Shown: in pieces, positions 51,409 to 60,410 of the stretch
Position numbering within the stretch: position 1 is the first letter of the stretch
How the letters are laid out: the number at the start of each line of letters is the position of its first letter
DNA from: a bacterium
Lineage (GTDB): Bacteria > Pseudomonadota > Alphaproteobacteria > Acetobacterales > Acetobacteraceae
Assembly (NCBI GenBank): GCA_026224825.1
Contig: JAMFRO010000022.1
Span: 124,001 to 188,000 of the forward strand
Direction: 5' to 3'
DNA length: 64,000 nt
Position numbers and translations under genes: made by a program
Notes under the pieces: model-generated
Told to the model about the DNA's origin: nothing
The model's database searches: none
The model's input: only the letters and a program-made list of their open reading frames with translations

Positions 51409-52059
51409 CTATTGCGCGGCCAGTTCCGTTAGGAACGGGTTGAACAGGCGTTCGGCGCCGATGGTGGAGCCGGGGCCGTGGCCGCAGGTGAAGGCGAAAT
51501 CGTCCGGCAGGGTCAGGATCTTGTCGCGGATGGCGGCCATCAACTGCTCGTAATTGCCGTAGGTGCCGAAATCCGTGCGGCCGATGGAGCCTTTGAACAG
51601 CACATCGCCCATGATGCCGAAGCCGCCTTTGAGGTCCAGATAGACGACATGGCCGGGGGTGTGGCCGGGGCAGTGGCGGACGGTGAAAATGGCACCGGCC
51701 ATATTCACGGTCTCACCGTCTTCCAGGTAACGCGAGGGCGTGCAGTTGCGGGCTTTTATCCGGTAGGCGGCACCCTGTTCCTCCAACCTGTCCAGCAAAA
51801 ACTGGTCGCCATGATGCGGGCCGATGATGGGGGCGCCAGTCAGCTCGGACAGCTCCGTGGCGCCCCCGGCATGATCCATATGGCCGTGGGTGAGGTAGAT
51901 GGTTTTCAGCGTCGCGCCGGTCTTCTCCAACGCCGCCTGCAGGCGCGGGATGTTGCCGCCGGGATCGACCATCACGGCTTCCAGCGTCTCATCGTCCCAG
52001 AGCAGGGTGCAATTCTGCTGGAAACCGGTGACGGGGATGACGCCAACTTGCAGGGCCAT
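51409..52059 (-). CDS. MBL-fold hydrolase, glyoxalase II/YcbL-like
   Basis: 216 residues with the binuclear metal motif THGHMDH (ligands His/His/Asp/His), later GPHHGD, HCPGHTPGH and a C-terminal CGHGPGSTIG. This compact form without the C-terminal helical domain of classical GloB fits YcbL. It starts 4 bp after thrS ends, so they are cotranscribed. Start ATG 52059 (MALQVGVIPVTGFQQN) is well placed. Confidence 0.92.
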   Translation of the reverse strand: MALQVGVIPVTGFQQNCTLLWDDETLEAVMVDPGGNIPRLQAALEKTGATLKTIYLTHGHMDHAGGATELSELTGAPIIGPHHGDQFLLDRLEEQGAAYRIKARNCTPSRYLEDGETVNMAGAIFTVRHCPGHTPGHVVYLDLKGGFGIMGDVLFKGSIGRTDFGTYGNYEQLMAAIRDKILTLPDDFAFTCGHGPGSTIGAERLFNPFLTELAAQ

Positions 52060-52063
52060 GCGC

Positions 52064-53989
52064 TTACTTCCTTAAATCGGGTGGTATGGCTTCACCCTTC
52101 AGCAGCGCCACGGCCTCATCCAGGCCCAGAATCTCCTGCGCGGCACCGCCGAGGCGGCGGAGCGCGACCTTGCGCTCCTCGGCTTCCTTGCGCCCCACCA
52201 CGAGGATGTTGGGCACGTGATGCAGCGAATGATCGCGGATTTTCGCCTGGATCTTCTGGTTGGTCACATCCAGCTCCACCGCCAGCCCGGCGGCTTGCAG
52301 TGCGGCGGCTACTTCGCCGGCATAATCATCGGCATCGGAGACGATGGTGGCGACCACCACCTGCGTGGGGGCGAGCCAGAGCGGGAAACGTCCGGCATAT
52401 TGCTCGATGAGGATGCCGAGGAAGCGCTCGAACGAGCCGACGATGGCACGGTGCAGCATCACCGGCCGGGCACGGGAAGACTCCGAGGTGACGTATTCGG
52501 CGTCCAGCCGCTCCGGCAGCACGTAATCCACCTGCATGGTGCCGCATTGCCAGTCGCGGCCGATGGCGTCGCGCAGTACGAACTCCAGTTTCGGGCCGTA
52601 GAAGGCGCCCTCGCCGGGGTTAAGCGTGTAGGGCAGCCCGGCGGCCTCGCAGGCGCCTTTCAGGGCCTCCTCGGCGCGGTCCCAATCCGCATCGGCGCCG
52701 GCGCGCTCTTCCGGACGGTCGGAGAATTTGACGGTGAAACTCTCGAAGCCGAAATCCTTATAGACCTCGTCCAGCAGTGCGACGAACTTCACCACCTCGC
52801 CGACGATCTGATCTTCCGTGCAGAAGATGTGCGCGTCGTCCTGGGTGAAGGCACGCACGCGCATGATGCCGTGCAGCGCGCCGGAGGGCTCGTAGCGGTG
52901 GCAGGCGCCGAATTCGGCCATGCGGATGGGGAGCTGGCGGTAGGAGCGCAGGCCCTGTTTGAAGATTTGCACATGGCAAGGGCAGTTCATCGGTTTTAAC
53001 GCGAGCGTGGACTCTTCCTCCACCACCTCGGCGATGAACATGTTCTTGCGGTATTTGTCCCAATGCCCGGATTTTTCCCACAGTTTACGGTCGACGAGCT
53101 GCGGTGTGCGCACCTCCTCATAGCCATTGGCCTCCTGCTTGCGGCGGATGTAGCTCTCCACCGTGCGGTACAGCTTCCAGCCTTTGGGATGCCAGAAAAT
53201 GCTGCCCACCGCCTCTTCCTGGATATGGAACAGATCCATCTCGCGGCCGATTTTGCGATGGTCGCGGCGCTCGGCCTCTTCCTGCTGGAGGAGATAGGCG
53301 TCCAGCTCTTTCTGGTCGCGCCAGGCGGTGCCGTAGATGCGGCTCAGCATCGGGTTCTTGGCATTGCCGCGCCAGTAGGCACCGGCCGTTTTTTGCAGCT
53401 TGAAGGCGGTGCCGATATCGGCGGTGGAGCGCAGGTGCGGGCCACGGCAGAGGTCGAGCCATTCGCCCTGGCGGTAGATGGTGATTTTTTCGCTGCCCGG
53501 CAGGTCGCGGATCAGCTCGGCCTTGAAGCGCTCGCCTTTGTCTTCAAAGAATTTGATCGCCACGTCGCGGTCCCACTCTTCGCGGGTAAATTTCTCGGCC
53601 CTGGCGACAAGCTCGCGCATCTTCGCCTCGATGGCGGGCAGATCCTCCGGGGTGAACGGCTCGTTACGGTGGAAATCGTAATAGAAGCCGTTCTCGATGG
53701 ACGGGCCGATGGTGACCTGCGTGCCGGGGTACAAGGATTGCACCGCTTCGGCCATCAGATGCGCGGCATCGTGGCGGATCAGTTCCAGGGCGGCCTCATC
53801 CTTGCGGGTGATGAATTTTACCGCCGAATCTTCAGTGATCTCGCGCGACATATCCAGCTCGGCGCCATTCACCACCGCCACCAGCGCGGCACGGGCGAGG
53901 CCCGGGCCGATGGCCTCCGCGATGGTGGTGCCCGTCACCGCACCCTCGAATGAGCGAACGGAACCGTCGGGCAGGGTAATGGCGGGCAT
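52064..53989 (-). CDS. thrS: Threonyl-tRNA synthetase
   Basis: Class II synthetase, 641 residues. N-terminal TGS domain ([17 protein letters not shown]), editing domain with [12 protein letters not shown] and a later [14 protein letters not shown], catalytic core with zinc ligand Cys in [10 protein letters not shown], motif 2 ([15 protein letters not shown]), and motif 3 ([18 protein letters not shown]). C-terminal anticodon domain present. No T-box or leader structure is visible upstream in the 32 bp to the glycosyltransferase gene, so it may be part of a longer transcript. Confidence 0.97.
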   Translation of the reverse strand: MPAITLPDGSVRSFEGAVTGTTIAEAIGPGLARAALVAVVNGAELDMSREITEDSAVKFITRKDEAALELIRHDAAHLMAEAVQSLYPGTQVTIGPSIENGFYYDFHRNEPFTPEDLPAIEAKMRELVARAEKFTREEWDRDVAIKFFEDKGERFKAELIRDLPGSEKITIYRQGEWLDLCRGPHLRSTADIGTAFKLQKTAGAYWRGNAKNPMLSRIYGTAWRDQKELDAYLLQQEEAERRDHRKIGREMDLFHIQEEAVGSIFWHPKGWKLYRTVESYIRRKQEANGYEEVRTPQLVDRKLWEKSGHWDKYRKNMFIAEVVEEESTLALKPMNCPCHVQIFKQGLRSYRQLPIRMAEFGACHRYEPSGALHGIMRVRAFTQDDAHIFCTEDQIVGEVVKFVALLDEVYKDFGFESFTVKFSDRPEERAGADADWDRAEEALKGACEAAGLPYTLNPGEGAFYGPKLEFVLRDAIGRDWQCGTMQVDYVLPERLDAEYVTSESSRARPVMLHRAIVGSFERFLGILIEQYAGRFPLWLAPTQVVVATIVSDADDYAGEVAAALQAAGLAVELDVTNQKIQAKIRDHSLHHVPNILVVGRKEAEERKVALRRLGGAAQEILGLDEAVALLKGEAIPPDLRK

Positions 53990-54021
53990 GGGATACTCTC
54001 TGTGTGTAAAAGGTCGGGGCG

Positions 54022-54897
54022 TTATGGCAGGGCGGCGAGCACTTGCGCAACCGGCAGATCCGCCAGGCTCTTACGCCGCAGGGTTATGGGCCACGCGCCA
54101 TCCGGCATGCGGGGGGCGGTAAGGGCCGGGTTGGAGGCGGCGGAGAAGAGGGAGAGGCAGGGCACGCCAAGGGCGGCGGCGAGGTGCATGGGGCCGGTAT
54201 CGTTGCCTATGGCAAGGGTTGCACCGTGGAAGATGGTGGCGAGCTGGAGGAAGTCGGTTTTGCCGGTCAGGTCCAGCCCGCCGATGATCTGTGCCAGTGG
54301 CTTTTCGCCGGCGGTGCCGACGATGACCACCGGCATGCCGAGCCCGGCCGCAACCTCGCGGAATTTCTCGGGTGGAAACCGCTTTTCCGGGCGGTGCGGG
54401 GCGGCGCCGGGCACCAGCACGGCGTAGCGCGGGGGCAGGTCCGGCACCGGGCTGGCGAGCCAGGAGAGGTCCGGCTGCGGCAGGCTGGCGATGCCGGCGA
54501 TACGGAGTTGCTGTTCCAGGCGCTCGCGCGTGTGCAGGGTTTCGCGGCTGGGGTCGTCGGGGAATTGGCAGCCCGGCGCGATGCCGGACCAGGGCGGGCG
54601 CCCGGCCAAAGCAAAATAGCGGCTGCTGCGGCCGGAGGTCTGGAGGTCGTAGACCATGCCGAACCCGCGCAACTGGCGGCGCAGGCGGAGGAGGCCTGGC
54701 AAATTCCACCACTCGGGCTTGGTATCCACCTCGATGCGGTCAAACCAGGGCGAGGCGCTGAGCAGCGGGGTGTAGAGTTTGGTGGTGAGGAGCGTAATTT
54801 CCGCACCTGGATGATGCGCGCGGATGGCCGCCATGGCGGGGAACGAAAGCACGATATCGCCGAACGCGCCGTGGCGGATGACGAGGATGCGGCTCAT
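54022..54897 (-). CDS. Family 9 glycosyltransferase (heptosyltransferase-like)
   Basis: 291 residues. GT-B fold of ADP-heptose:LPS heptosyltransferases: [24 protein letters not shown] at the N-terminus, [22 protein letters not shown] and [16 protein letters not shown] in the C-domain. Start 54897 overlaps the upstream stop (ATGA). It should transfer sugar to a lipopolysaccharide core; the donor is not certain. Confidence 0.92.
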   Translation of the reverse strand: MSRILVIRHGAFGDIVLSFPAMAAIRAHHPGAEITLLTTKLYTPLLSASPWFDRIEVDTKPEWWNLPGLLRLRRQLRGFGMVYDLQTSGRSSRYFALAGRPPWSGIAPGCQFPDDPSRETLHTRERLEQQLRIAGIASLPQPDLSWLASPVPDLPPRYAVLVPGAAPHRPEKRFPPEKFREVAAGLGMPVVIVGTAGEKPLAQIIGGLDLTGKTDFLQLATIFHGATLAIGNDTGPMHLAAALGVPCLSLFSAASNPALTAPRMPDGAWPITLRRKSLADLPVAQVLAALP

Positions 54898-56030
54898 CCC
54901 AGCAGCTCGGCGTAGATGGAAAGCATCTTGTTCTGCATCACCTTGAGTGAGAAATTCTGCTCGATATGCGCGCGCGCCTGGGTGCCGAATTTTATGCGCT
55001 GGGCGGTGTCCTGGTCCAGCACGGAATCCAGCATGGCGGCCAGAGCGCTGCTGCTGTTGGGCGGCACCAGCAGGCCGGAGGTGCCGTCCACGATGGTCTC
55101 GCGCGCCCCGCCATGGTCGGCCGCGACCACGATACGGCCCATGGATTGCGCCTCGACGATGGTGCGCCCGAAGGCCTCCGGGCTGGTCGAGCAATTCACC
55201 ACGATATCGGCCAGCATGAGGGCTGCGGGCATGTCATCGGTGTGCCCCACGATGCGCAGGCGGTCCGCCACGCCCAGGCTCTCGGCCAAAGCGATGAGAT
55301 TGGCGGTGTAGGTGTCGCGGCCCTGATCGCCGCCCACGAGAATGCCGAGCGCATCCTTATGGCGCATCGCCGCCAGGGCCTTGATGAAGAGTTTTTGCCC
55401 TTTCCAGCCGGTGAGGCGGCCGGGCAGCATGATGGCGGGGTGCCCGGCCTCGGCCCGCCAGGCACGGGCCAGGCGCACGGCGCGGTCGCCACGCACGGCA
55501 TCGGGGTCGAAAAAGCTGGTGTCCACGCCGCCGTGTACCACCCTCACCTTCTCGGCCGGGGTGCCATAGCGGGTTTTGATCAGCTCGGCGATGTAATGGC
55601 TGACGGCGATCACCCGGTCGCCGCGCGCCATCACCTGGTTGTAGCGGTGCTTGAGCTTGGAGTTTTCGCTGTAGCTGCCGTGATAGGTGGTGACGAAGGG
55701 GATGCCGCAATGCTTGGCGGCGTTATAGGCCGACCAGGCCGGGGCGCGGGAATGGGCATGGATGAGGCTGACGCCGTTTTCCTGCACCAGTTTCGCAATT
55801 TTTTTGGTATTAAGCCATATTTTTAAAGGATTTTTTGTGGCCAGCGGCAAAGGCAACAACTCCGCCCCGGCGCGCAAGGCGGCGGCGGCGAGATGGCCGT
55901 TTTCCGAGGCGATGAGAGAGCGATGGCCGGCTGAACTGACCGCCTCGGCGATTTCCACCACCACGCGCTCGGCGCCGCCATAGTCCAGACGGGGCAACAC
56001 CTGTAGAATCGTTTTACGCGCGTTAATCAT
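54894..56030 (-). CDS. Family 4 glycosyltransferase
   Basis: 378 residues from ATG 56030; 56048 is an alternative six codons upstream, and neither has a clear ribosome site. LPRLDYGGAERVVVEIA is the GT4 N-terminal glycine loop, and SPEAFGRTIVEAQSMGR the EX7E nucleotide-sugar motif. PGRLTGWKGQKLFIKAL is also typical. Coupled to the heptosyltransferase-like gene, it is probably a lipopolysaccharide core enzyme. Confidence 0.92.
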   Translation of the reverse strand: MINARKTILQVLPRLDYGGAERVVVEIAEAVSSAGHRSLIASENGHLAAAALRAGAELLPLPLATKNPLKIWLNTKKIAKLVQENGVSLIHAHSRAPAWSAYNAAKHCGIPFVTTYHGSYSENSKLKHRYNQVMARGDRVIAVSHYIAELIKTRYGTPAEKVRVVHGGVDTSFFDPDAVRGDRAVRLARAWRAEAGHPAIMLPGRLTGWKGQKLFIKALAAMRHKDALGILVGGDQGRDTYTANLIALAESLGVADRLRIVGHTDDMPAALMLADIVVNCSTSPEAFGRTIVEAQSMGRIVVAADHGGARETIVDGTSGLLVPPNSSSALAAMLDSVLDQDTAQRIKFGTQARAHIEQNFSLKVMQNKMLSIYAELLG

Positions 56031-56074
56031 AGCGGCGGGCGGTAACATGGATTACGCCGCAAGGGGAGATTGCC

Positions 56075-56812
56075 ATGCCGCATATTTCGCGCACACCAGA
56101 TGTGCCTCTGGCCTATGAGTTTTTGCCAGGCTTTGGGCCGGTGGTGGTGTTCTGCCCCGGCTATGCCTCGGACATGGGGGGCACCAAGGCGCTGGCGCTG
56201 GAGGAGGCGTGCCGGGCACGCGGCCAGGCCATGCTGCGGTTTGATTATTCAGGCCACGGGCAATCGGGCGGGGATTTTCTGGAGGGCACGATTGGCGATT
56301 GGACGGCGGATGCGGCGTTCATCATCAGCACGCTGGTGCCGGCGCAGCAGATACTGCTGGTGGGCTCCTCCATGGGCGGGTGGATCGCGCTGCTGCTCGG
56401 CCGGGTGCTGGGAGAGCGGTTGGCGGGGATGATCCTGATCGCCCCGGCGGCGGATTTTACCGAAGCGCTGGTACGCCCTTCCCTCACCCCGGCGATATGG
56501 GCGGAGCTGCGGGAGAAGGGGGTGGTGTACCAGCCGAGCGAGTACGGCGCACCGCTGCCGATGACGCTGAAGTTTATCGAGGAGGGCGCGGGGAATTTGG
56601 TGCTCGGGAGCAAAATCCCCATCACCTGTCCGGTGCATATCCTGCACGGTATGCTGGATGATGCCGTGCCCTGGCGGCATAGTTTGAAGATTGTCGAGGC
56701 GCTGGAGAGTACGGCGGTGCGGGTAGTGTTCCTGAAGGATGGCGACCACCGGCTGTCCCGGCCGGAGGATTTGGGGTTGCTGGTGGGGAGTTTGGATGAG
56801 TTCGGCGTTTAA
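56075..56812 (+). CDS. Alpha/beta hydrolase
   Basis: 245 residues. Nucleophile elbow GSSMGG (Ser near 95), acid Asp in HGMLDDAVPW and His in DGDHRLS, all in order. YSGHGQSGGDF is the oxyanion-side loop. Similar to ABHD10-type thioesterases, but the substrate is not evident. Divergent from the glycosyltransferases by 44 bp. Confidence 0.9.
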   Translation: MPHISRTPDVPLAYEFLPGFGPVVVFCPGYASDMGGTKALALEEACRARGQAMLRFDYSGHGQSGGDFLEGTIGDWTADAAFIISTLVPAQQILLVGSSMGGWIALLLGRVLGERLAGMILIAPAADFTEALVRPSLTPAIWAELREKGVVYQPSEYGAPLPMTLKFIEEGAGNLVLGSKIPITCPVHILHGMLDDAVPWRHSLKIVEALESTAVRVVFLKDGDHRLSRPEDLGLLVGSLDEFGV

Positions 56813-56871
56813 GCAGCCCTCCGCAAGTGCAACCCACTGGTAGAGAGGGACCAAAGCAGCAGGTCCGCTTT

Positions 56872-56945
56872 GGTGAAGGATTTCGGATGCCGACCTGGCA
56901 CGGTTCCATCTACGCGCATGTGGTCGGCGTCCGAAATCCTTCACC
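56872..56945. repeat. 24-bp near-perfect inverted repeat
   Basis: GGTGAAGGATTTCGGA then TGCCGACC at 56872-56895 and its reverse complement at 56922-56945 (one mismatch), 26-bp loop. A long stem of this size between a gene end and the next gene could be a transcript-end structure or an element scar. No poly-T tract. Confidence 0.8.
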
Positions 56946-57047
56946 ATGTCGCCTCAGCACGGCAGCCGAGGAGCTGAGGGAAGGCACAGCAATTGCCCGA
57001 CCGCTCGCAACGGGGGCCGTCTTTGTCAAAGAGACTGGCGCTCCTGT

Positions 57048-57067
57048 CAAACCGGCGCGCCGGTTTG
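57048..57067. promoter_or_regulatory. Perfect 20-bp palindrome
   Basis: CAAACCGGCGCGCCGGTTTG, a complete dyad without a spacer, 136 bp before the DUF202 gene. Symmetric operator-like site, but no matching regulator is encoded nearby. The rest of the 391-bp gap (56813-57203) contains no gene I can support. Confidence 0.5.
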
Positions 57068-57203
57068 GTATTAGACTCTTTTGAGGAGTCACAACCGGCG
57101 CCGTTGCAAGACATCAATAGGAACGCTTCATGAAGGTCTCGCGTCGTACCGCTTCCCTCGCGTATTTCGCGCATCGGGAAAAAGTACCGGTGAAGGGTTC
57201 GCG

Positions 57204-57665
57204 ATGATCGCCGAGCCCAGCGCCCAGCAGCCTCCGGCCAATAGTTCATTTCTATTGGCGTCCCGGAACACAAGCCTGGCGCTGCAGCGCACGCGCATGG
57301 CCGCCGACCGCACATTGATGGCGGTCATCCGCACAGCCTTGTCTCTCATCAGCTTTGGCTTCACGCTTTACAACATCATCCAGAAGCTACGGTCGCAAAA
57401 CATCCTTAAAATCAACGGCTCGGTGCCGCGTTTTGGTGTAGCCCTGGTCCTGCTCGGCATCATCATGCTCGGCGTGGGCATTATTTATCACGCGCAATTC
57501 ATGTACCGGCTACGGAATGATCGTGCAGAGCTTGCTGCCGATCATCTCATCCGCGGCGAGAAGCCTTTTCCCGTTTCATTTACCTTGGTCACAGCCGGGC
57601 TGCTGTTTGTACTCGGCATCGTCGCCATTGTCAGCATGATTTTCCACATCGGCCCGCTCGACTGA
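57204..57665 (+). CDS. DUF202 (YidH-like) membrane protein
   Basis: 153 residues. SLALQRTRMAADRTLMAVIRTALSLISFGFTLY is the DUF202 signature (E/RTxLA..RT..A), followed by two more spans, VALVLLGIIMLGVGIIYH and FTLVTAGLLFVLGIVAIVSM. Start 57204 has a GAAGGG upstream. The 3-TM domain has no assigned function. The sulfatase gene starts 37 bp downstream, so the two may be cotranscribed. Confidence 0.9.
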   Translation: MIAEPSAQQPPANSSFLLASRNTSLALQRTRMAADRTLMAVIRTALSLISFGFTLYNIIQKLRSQNILKINGSVPRFGVALVLLGIIMLGVGIIYHAQFMYRLRNDRAELAADHLIRGEKPFPVSFTLVTAGLLFVLGIVAIVSMIFHIGPLD

Positions 57666-57702
57666 AAAGAGCGGGGCATCCATAACAAACAGGAGATTGC
57701 AG

Positions 57703-59208
57703 ATGCCCAAGGACAAAAAGGCCAAACAACCGAATATTCTCATTCTCTGGGGCGACGATGTCGGCTGGTGGAACATCAGCTACAACAGCCGCGGCCAGAT
57801 GGGCTACCGCACCCCCAATATCGACCGTGTGGCCAATGAAGGTGTGGCATTCACCGATTATTACGGCCAGCAGAGCTGCACGGCCGGCCGCGCCGCCTTC
57901 ATCACCGGCCAGAACCCCATCCGCACGGGGCTGACCAAGGTTGGCATGCCGGGTGCCTCCGTCGGGCTGGACGCACGGGATCCGACCATCGCCGCATTGC
58001 TCAAGCCTTTGGGCTATGCCACCGGCCAGTTCGGCAAGAACCATCTGGGCGATAAGGATGAGTTCCTGCCCACCATGCATGGTTTCGACGAGTTCTTCGG
58101 CAATCTCTATCACCTCAACGCCGAGGAAGAGCCCGAGAACGCTGACTACCCCAAGAACCCGGAATTCAAAAAGCGCTTCGGCCCGCGCGGCGTGCTGCAT
58201 TGCCTGGCCGACGGCAAAGGCGGGCAGAAGATCAAGGACACCGGCCCGCTCACCAAAAAGCGCATGGAAACCATCGATGATGAGGTGACGGAACGTGCCC
58301 TCGGCTTCATCGATAAATGCCATAAGGAAGAGAAACCCTTCTTCCTGTGGTACAATACCACGGCCATGCATTTCCGCACCCATTGCGCCGAGAAGCATAA
58401 GGGCAAGAGCGGCGGCCAGGGCGATTATAACGATGTCATGGTGGCCCATGACGAGCATATCGGCGTGATGCTCGACAAGCTCGATGAGCTGGGCATCGCC
58501 GACGATACCATCGTGATGTACTCAACCGATAACGGCCCGCATTACAACTCCTGGCCGGATGCCGGCATAACCCCGTTCCGCAGCGAGAAAAACACCAATT
58601 GGGAAGGCGGCTGGCGCGTGCCGGCCTTCGTGCGCTGGCCGGGCAAGTTCAAGGCGGGCACTGTGCTCAACGGCATCGTTTCGCACCAGGATTGGCTGCC
58701 GACTTTGCTTGCCGCCGCCGGAGATCCTGACGTCAGCACTAAATTGCTCGACGGGCACAAGGCGGGGGATAAAACCTTCAAGGTGCATATCGACGGCTAT
58801 AACATGCTACCCTACCTTACCGGTGCGGTGGAGGTGAGCCCCCGGCAGTATTTCTTCTACATAGGCGACGATGGCGACATCCTCGCCATTCGCGGGGGCG
58901 ACTGGAAAGTGGTGCTGATGGAACAGCGCGCCAAGCAGCTGTTGTGCTGGTTCGAGCCGTTCGTGAAGCTGAGGGCACCGAAGATGTTCAACCTCCGCCG
59001 CGATCCGTTCGAGCGGGCCGATGAGAATTCCAATACCTATTGGGATTGGGTCATCGATCATGCCTACCTCGTCTACGGTATGCAGGCGGTCGTTTCCGGG
59101 CAGATCGAGAATTTCGTGAAATATCCGCCACGGCAGAAACCGGCCTCGTTCAACCTGGATGCCGTGCTGGAAAGCCTTCAGACAGCAGGCGGCGGCGCCC
59201 ACCACTAA
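57703..59208 (+). CDS. Sulfatase (formylglycine-dependent)
   Basis: 501 residues from ATG 57703, with AGGAG seven bases before; the in-frame TTG at 57697 is less likely. Alkaline-phosphatase-fold sulfatase: metal Asp pair in ILWGDDVGW, activation motif SCTAGRAAFITGQ with Cys59 to be turned into formylglycine (C-x-A-x-R), then TDNGPHYNSWPD and GKNHLG. No signal peptide, so cytosolic, like choline- or alkyl-sulfatases. A formylglycine-generating enzyme is not in the window. Substrate unknown. Confidence 0.92.
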   Translation: MPKDKKAKQPNILILWGDDVGWWNISYNSRGQMGYRTPNIDRVANEGVAFTDYYGQQSCTAGRAAFITGQNPIRTGLTKVGMPGASVGLDARDPTIAALLKPLGYATGQFGKNHLGDKDEFLPTMHGFDEFFGNLYHLNAEEEPENADYPKNPEFKKRFGPRGVLHCLADGKGGQKIKDTGPLTKKRMETIDDEVTERALGFIDKCHKEEKPFFLWYNTTAMHFRTHCAEKHKGKSGGQGDYNDVMVAHDEHIGVMLDKLDELGIADDTIVMYSTDNGPHYNSWPDAGITPFRSEKNTNWEGGWRVPAFVRWPGKFKAGTVLNGIVSHQDWLPTLLAAAGDPDVSTKLLDGHKAGDKTFKVHIDGYNMLPYLTGAVEVSPRQYFFYIGDDGDILAIRGGDWKVVLMEQRAKQLLCWFEPFVKLRAPKMFNLRRDPFERADENSNTYWDWVIDHAYLVYGMQAVVSGQIENFVKYPPRQKPASFNLDAVLESLQTAGGGAHH

Positions 59209-59242
59209 AGAAGCCGCGAGGAGCCGTCCACATCTATGTCTT

Positions 59243-60124
59243 CTATTTGCTCTTTTCTCCCAATATCGCCCGCAGGCCTTCGCGATACGTCGGATACTTC
59301 CACGAAATACCCAGTTTGCGTTTGGTGATTTCGGCGCTGACCTTGCGGTTGTCGGCCCAGAAGCTGCGGGCCATGGGGGACATGGTTTTTTCTGCTTCGG
59401 CGAAGGGCACGGGTGGGGGCGGCTCTACGCCCAGCAGCCTGGCGGCTTCGCATATAACATCGGCGCTGGCGGCCGGTTCGTCGTCCGAGAAATTGAAAAT
59501 GCCGTTGCTCTCGCGGTCCATGGCGGCGAGCACGCCGGCGGCGATGTCGTCGCGGTGGATGCGGCCGAAGAGATGGCCGGGTTTGATGATGTGCCGGCCC
59601 TCACCTGCCCGCAGGTCATCGAGCATCGAGCGGCCGGGGCCGTAGATGCCGGCGAGGCGGAAGATGGCGATGCCGAGGGCGCGGTCGGCCTCCGCATCAT
59701 CGGCGAACTGCGCCCCGGCATCGGAGCGGGTCAGGCGCTGCCAGGCCCATTCGGCGGCCACGCGGCGGCGGGTGCGCTGGGCACTCGGGTTGGGGGTGGT
59801 GGTTTCATCCACCCAGGCGCCGCCCGCATCCCCATACACGCCGGTGGTGGAGAGATAGCCGAGCCAGCGCAGTTTGGGGGCGGCTTCCAGGCCTGCGCGG
59901 TAGCGGGCCAGCACCGGGTCGCCATGCTCATCGGGGGCTGCGGTGGCGATGATGTAATCCGCACCCTCGATGGCGGCCAGGGCGCGGTTGAAGGGTAGCA
60001 AGGTAACGCCCGGCGCATCGGCCACCGCGCCGCGTGTGGTGGCGCTAACGCTGTGGCCTTGCGCCAGTGCCGCGGCCGCGATGGCGCGCCCGGTATAGCC
60101 GAGGCCGAAGATGAGCAGGTTCAT
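59243..60124 (-). CDS. NAD-dependent epimerase/SDR, YeeZ-like
   Basis: 293 residues. N-terminal FGLGYTGRAIA Rossmann loop, with LSTTGVYGDAGGAWVDE as the SDR Thr/Tyr site and AIFRLAGIYGPGRS further on. Close in plan to E. coli YeeZ. Convergent with the sulfatase gene by 34 bp. Sugar or lipid substrate not known. Confidence 0.88.
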   Translation of the reverse strand: MNLLIFGLGYTGRAIAAAALAQGHSVSATTRGAVADAPGVTLLPFNRALAAIEGADYIIATAAPDEHGDPVLARYRAGLEAAPKLRWLGYLSTTGVYGDAGGAWVDETTTPNPSAQRTRRRVAAEWAWQRLTRSDAGAQFADDAEADRALGIAIFRLAGIYGPGRSMLDDLRAGEGRHIIKPGHLFGRIHRDDIAAGVLAAMDRESNGIFNFSDDEPAASADVICEAARLLGVEPPPPVPFAEAEKTMSPMARSFWADNRKVSAEITKRKLGISWKYPTYREGLRAILGEKSK

Positions 60125-60189
60125 GCTGCCATCAGCCCGTGCGGCGGGGTGCCGTCAAGCCGTGCGGCGGCGCAGTGGCCGGGTGGGGC

Positions 60190-60306
60190 GTAACACGACG
60201 TTACAACATGCCTTGAAATAGCGCCGATTCCGGCCTGTTGCGGCCATGCGCGCCGTGCTTACTGCGGAGGCTGAGAGGCGGCGTTACGCCGAATTTAGCT
60301 AACGCC
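60190..60306. promoter_or_regulatory. Two short inverted repeats upstream of YXWGXW gene
   Basis: GTAAC-acgac-GTTAC at 60190-60204 and GGCGTTA/TAACGCC at 60280-60306 (13-bp spacer), both in the 286-bp gap between the divergent SDR and YXWGXW genes. Operator-like by symmetry alone. Confidence 0.4.
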
Positions 60307-60410
60307 GGGTGGTGCCGGGTTGATACAGCACTGGCCGCGCAACATTTACGGATACAACAGGGATTACAACCCTGAACGCCAATTATTGAACGCCAGTTAT
60401 GGAGAACACC

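Noticed and set aside
54000-54021. T-box, SAM or other leader element at thrS, metG or msrA
   Set aside because: Upstream distances are only tens of bases, with no suitable stems; no riboswitch could be supported anywhere in the window.
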